DNA of 41,717 nucleotides from CAYLJV01 sp964510375. Lineage in GTDB: Archaea; Hadarchaeota; Hadarchaeia; Hadarchaeales; JAGGTB01. Every line of letters starts with the position of its first letter. Position 1 is the stretch's first letter. The translations under genes and the position numbers were made by a program. Location: the NCBI GenBank assembly GCA_964510375.1, contig CAZEBR010000011.1:1-41717 (forward strand). The letters run 5' to 3'. The notes beneath the pieces were generated by a model. It worked only from the letters and a program-made list of their open reading frames with translations. It had not been told where the DNA came from and made no database searches. Below are positions 41,692 through 41,717 of this stretch, one piece after another.

Positions 41692-41717
41692 CGGGCCCGC
41701 CGGGATTTGAACCCGGG
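41692..41717 (-). tRNA. tRNA, 3' end only (Lys or Arg likely)
   Basis: The window ends inside this gene. On the minus strand the T arm CCGGG-TTCAAAT-CCCGG is followed by the acceptor strand CGGGCCC and discriminator G (41692). CCA is not encoded (the next bases are CTA). An acceptor of GGGCCCG with discriminator G is usual for archaeal tRNA-Lys and tRNA-Arg, but the anticodon is outside the window. Confidence 0.9.

Noticed and set aside
1..41717. CRISPR arrays, insertion sequences and integrases
   Set aside because: I saw no regularly spaced direct repeats, no transposase or integrase motifs and no terminal repeats or target duplications. The window looks like a stable core chromosome.

Overview
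The window is a gene-dense stretch of euryarchaeal chromosome. Diagnostic archaeal genes are aEF-2, TFB, aIF-1A, Alba, ribosomal protein L10e, Pth2, the archaeal type of triosephosphate isomerase, Trm1, UPF0146 and DUF1512. Many starts follow a TATA-like box at leaderless distance, while others carry GGAGGTG-type ribosome binding sites. Many of the soluble proteins are rich in Asp and Glu, which suggests a moderately to strongly halophilic organism. Gene content alone does not let me choose between uncultured halophilic euryarchaeal lineages. Two runs of N, whose lengths do not fit the reading frames across them, mark this as a draft assembly.

Layout. 1-5743: the end of an aEF-2 operon (DUF1512 then aEF-2, minus strand), a YkgJ-type cysteine-cluster protein, a CPBP membrane protease, a small charged protein, a MATE exporter with a tiny coupled upstream ORF, a 44-residue protein and an AhpD-like protein. 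5855-13186: two large soluble PAS histidine kinases, each with a degenerate receiver domain, flanking tRNA-Leu(CAG), Alba, a cold-shock protein, TFB and aIF-1A. 13262-21823: L10e, TrkA, a geranylgeranyl-reductase-type flavoprotein, Pth2, ThiL, adenylate kinase, PheS, PheT and UPF0146. 22132-25367: a sulfur / Fe-S module with a SufR-like regulator followed by TusA, DsrE3-like, IscS-like and IscU-like genes. 25412-27730: an unknown 430-residue protein, a GC-rich structured RNA candidate and an interrupted RNase HII gene. 27874-32614: a pilin-like anchored protein, THEP1 NTPase, Trm1, RlmE/FtsJ, a GIY-YIG (DUF123) protein and an unknown protein. 32831-36771: a minus-strand MacB-type ABC exporter operon (ATPase, PKD-domain exported protein, permease, AbrB-type regulator). 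37141-41422: a phosphate transporter operon, a flippase-like UPF0104 protein, triosephosphate isomerase and two small proteins. The window ends inside a tRNA gene.

Most interesting points. (1) The cysteine desulfurase homologue has Thr where the PLP-binding Lys should be and Asp where the catalytic His should be, but keeps the persulfide Cys. It sits between a TusA/DsrE3-like sulfur carrier pair and an IscU with an extra C-terminal domain, downstream of a SufR-like regulator. This suggests Fe-S assembly fed by carrier or sulfide sulfur rather than by cysteine desulfuration. (2) An unannotated RNA of about 275 nt begins with hairpins that satisfy the H/ACA spacing rule. (3) RNase HII is split by an out-of-frame 26-nt insertion directly after its catalytic motif. 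(4) The sulfur regulator has no canonical start codon in its coding frame. (5) A PKD protein is broken by two consecutive in-frame stops.
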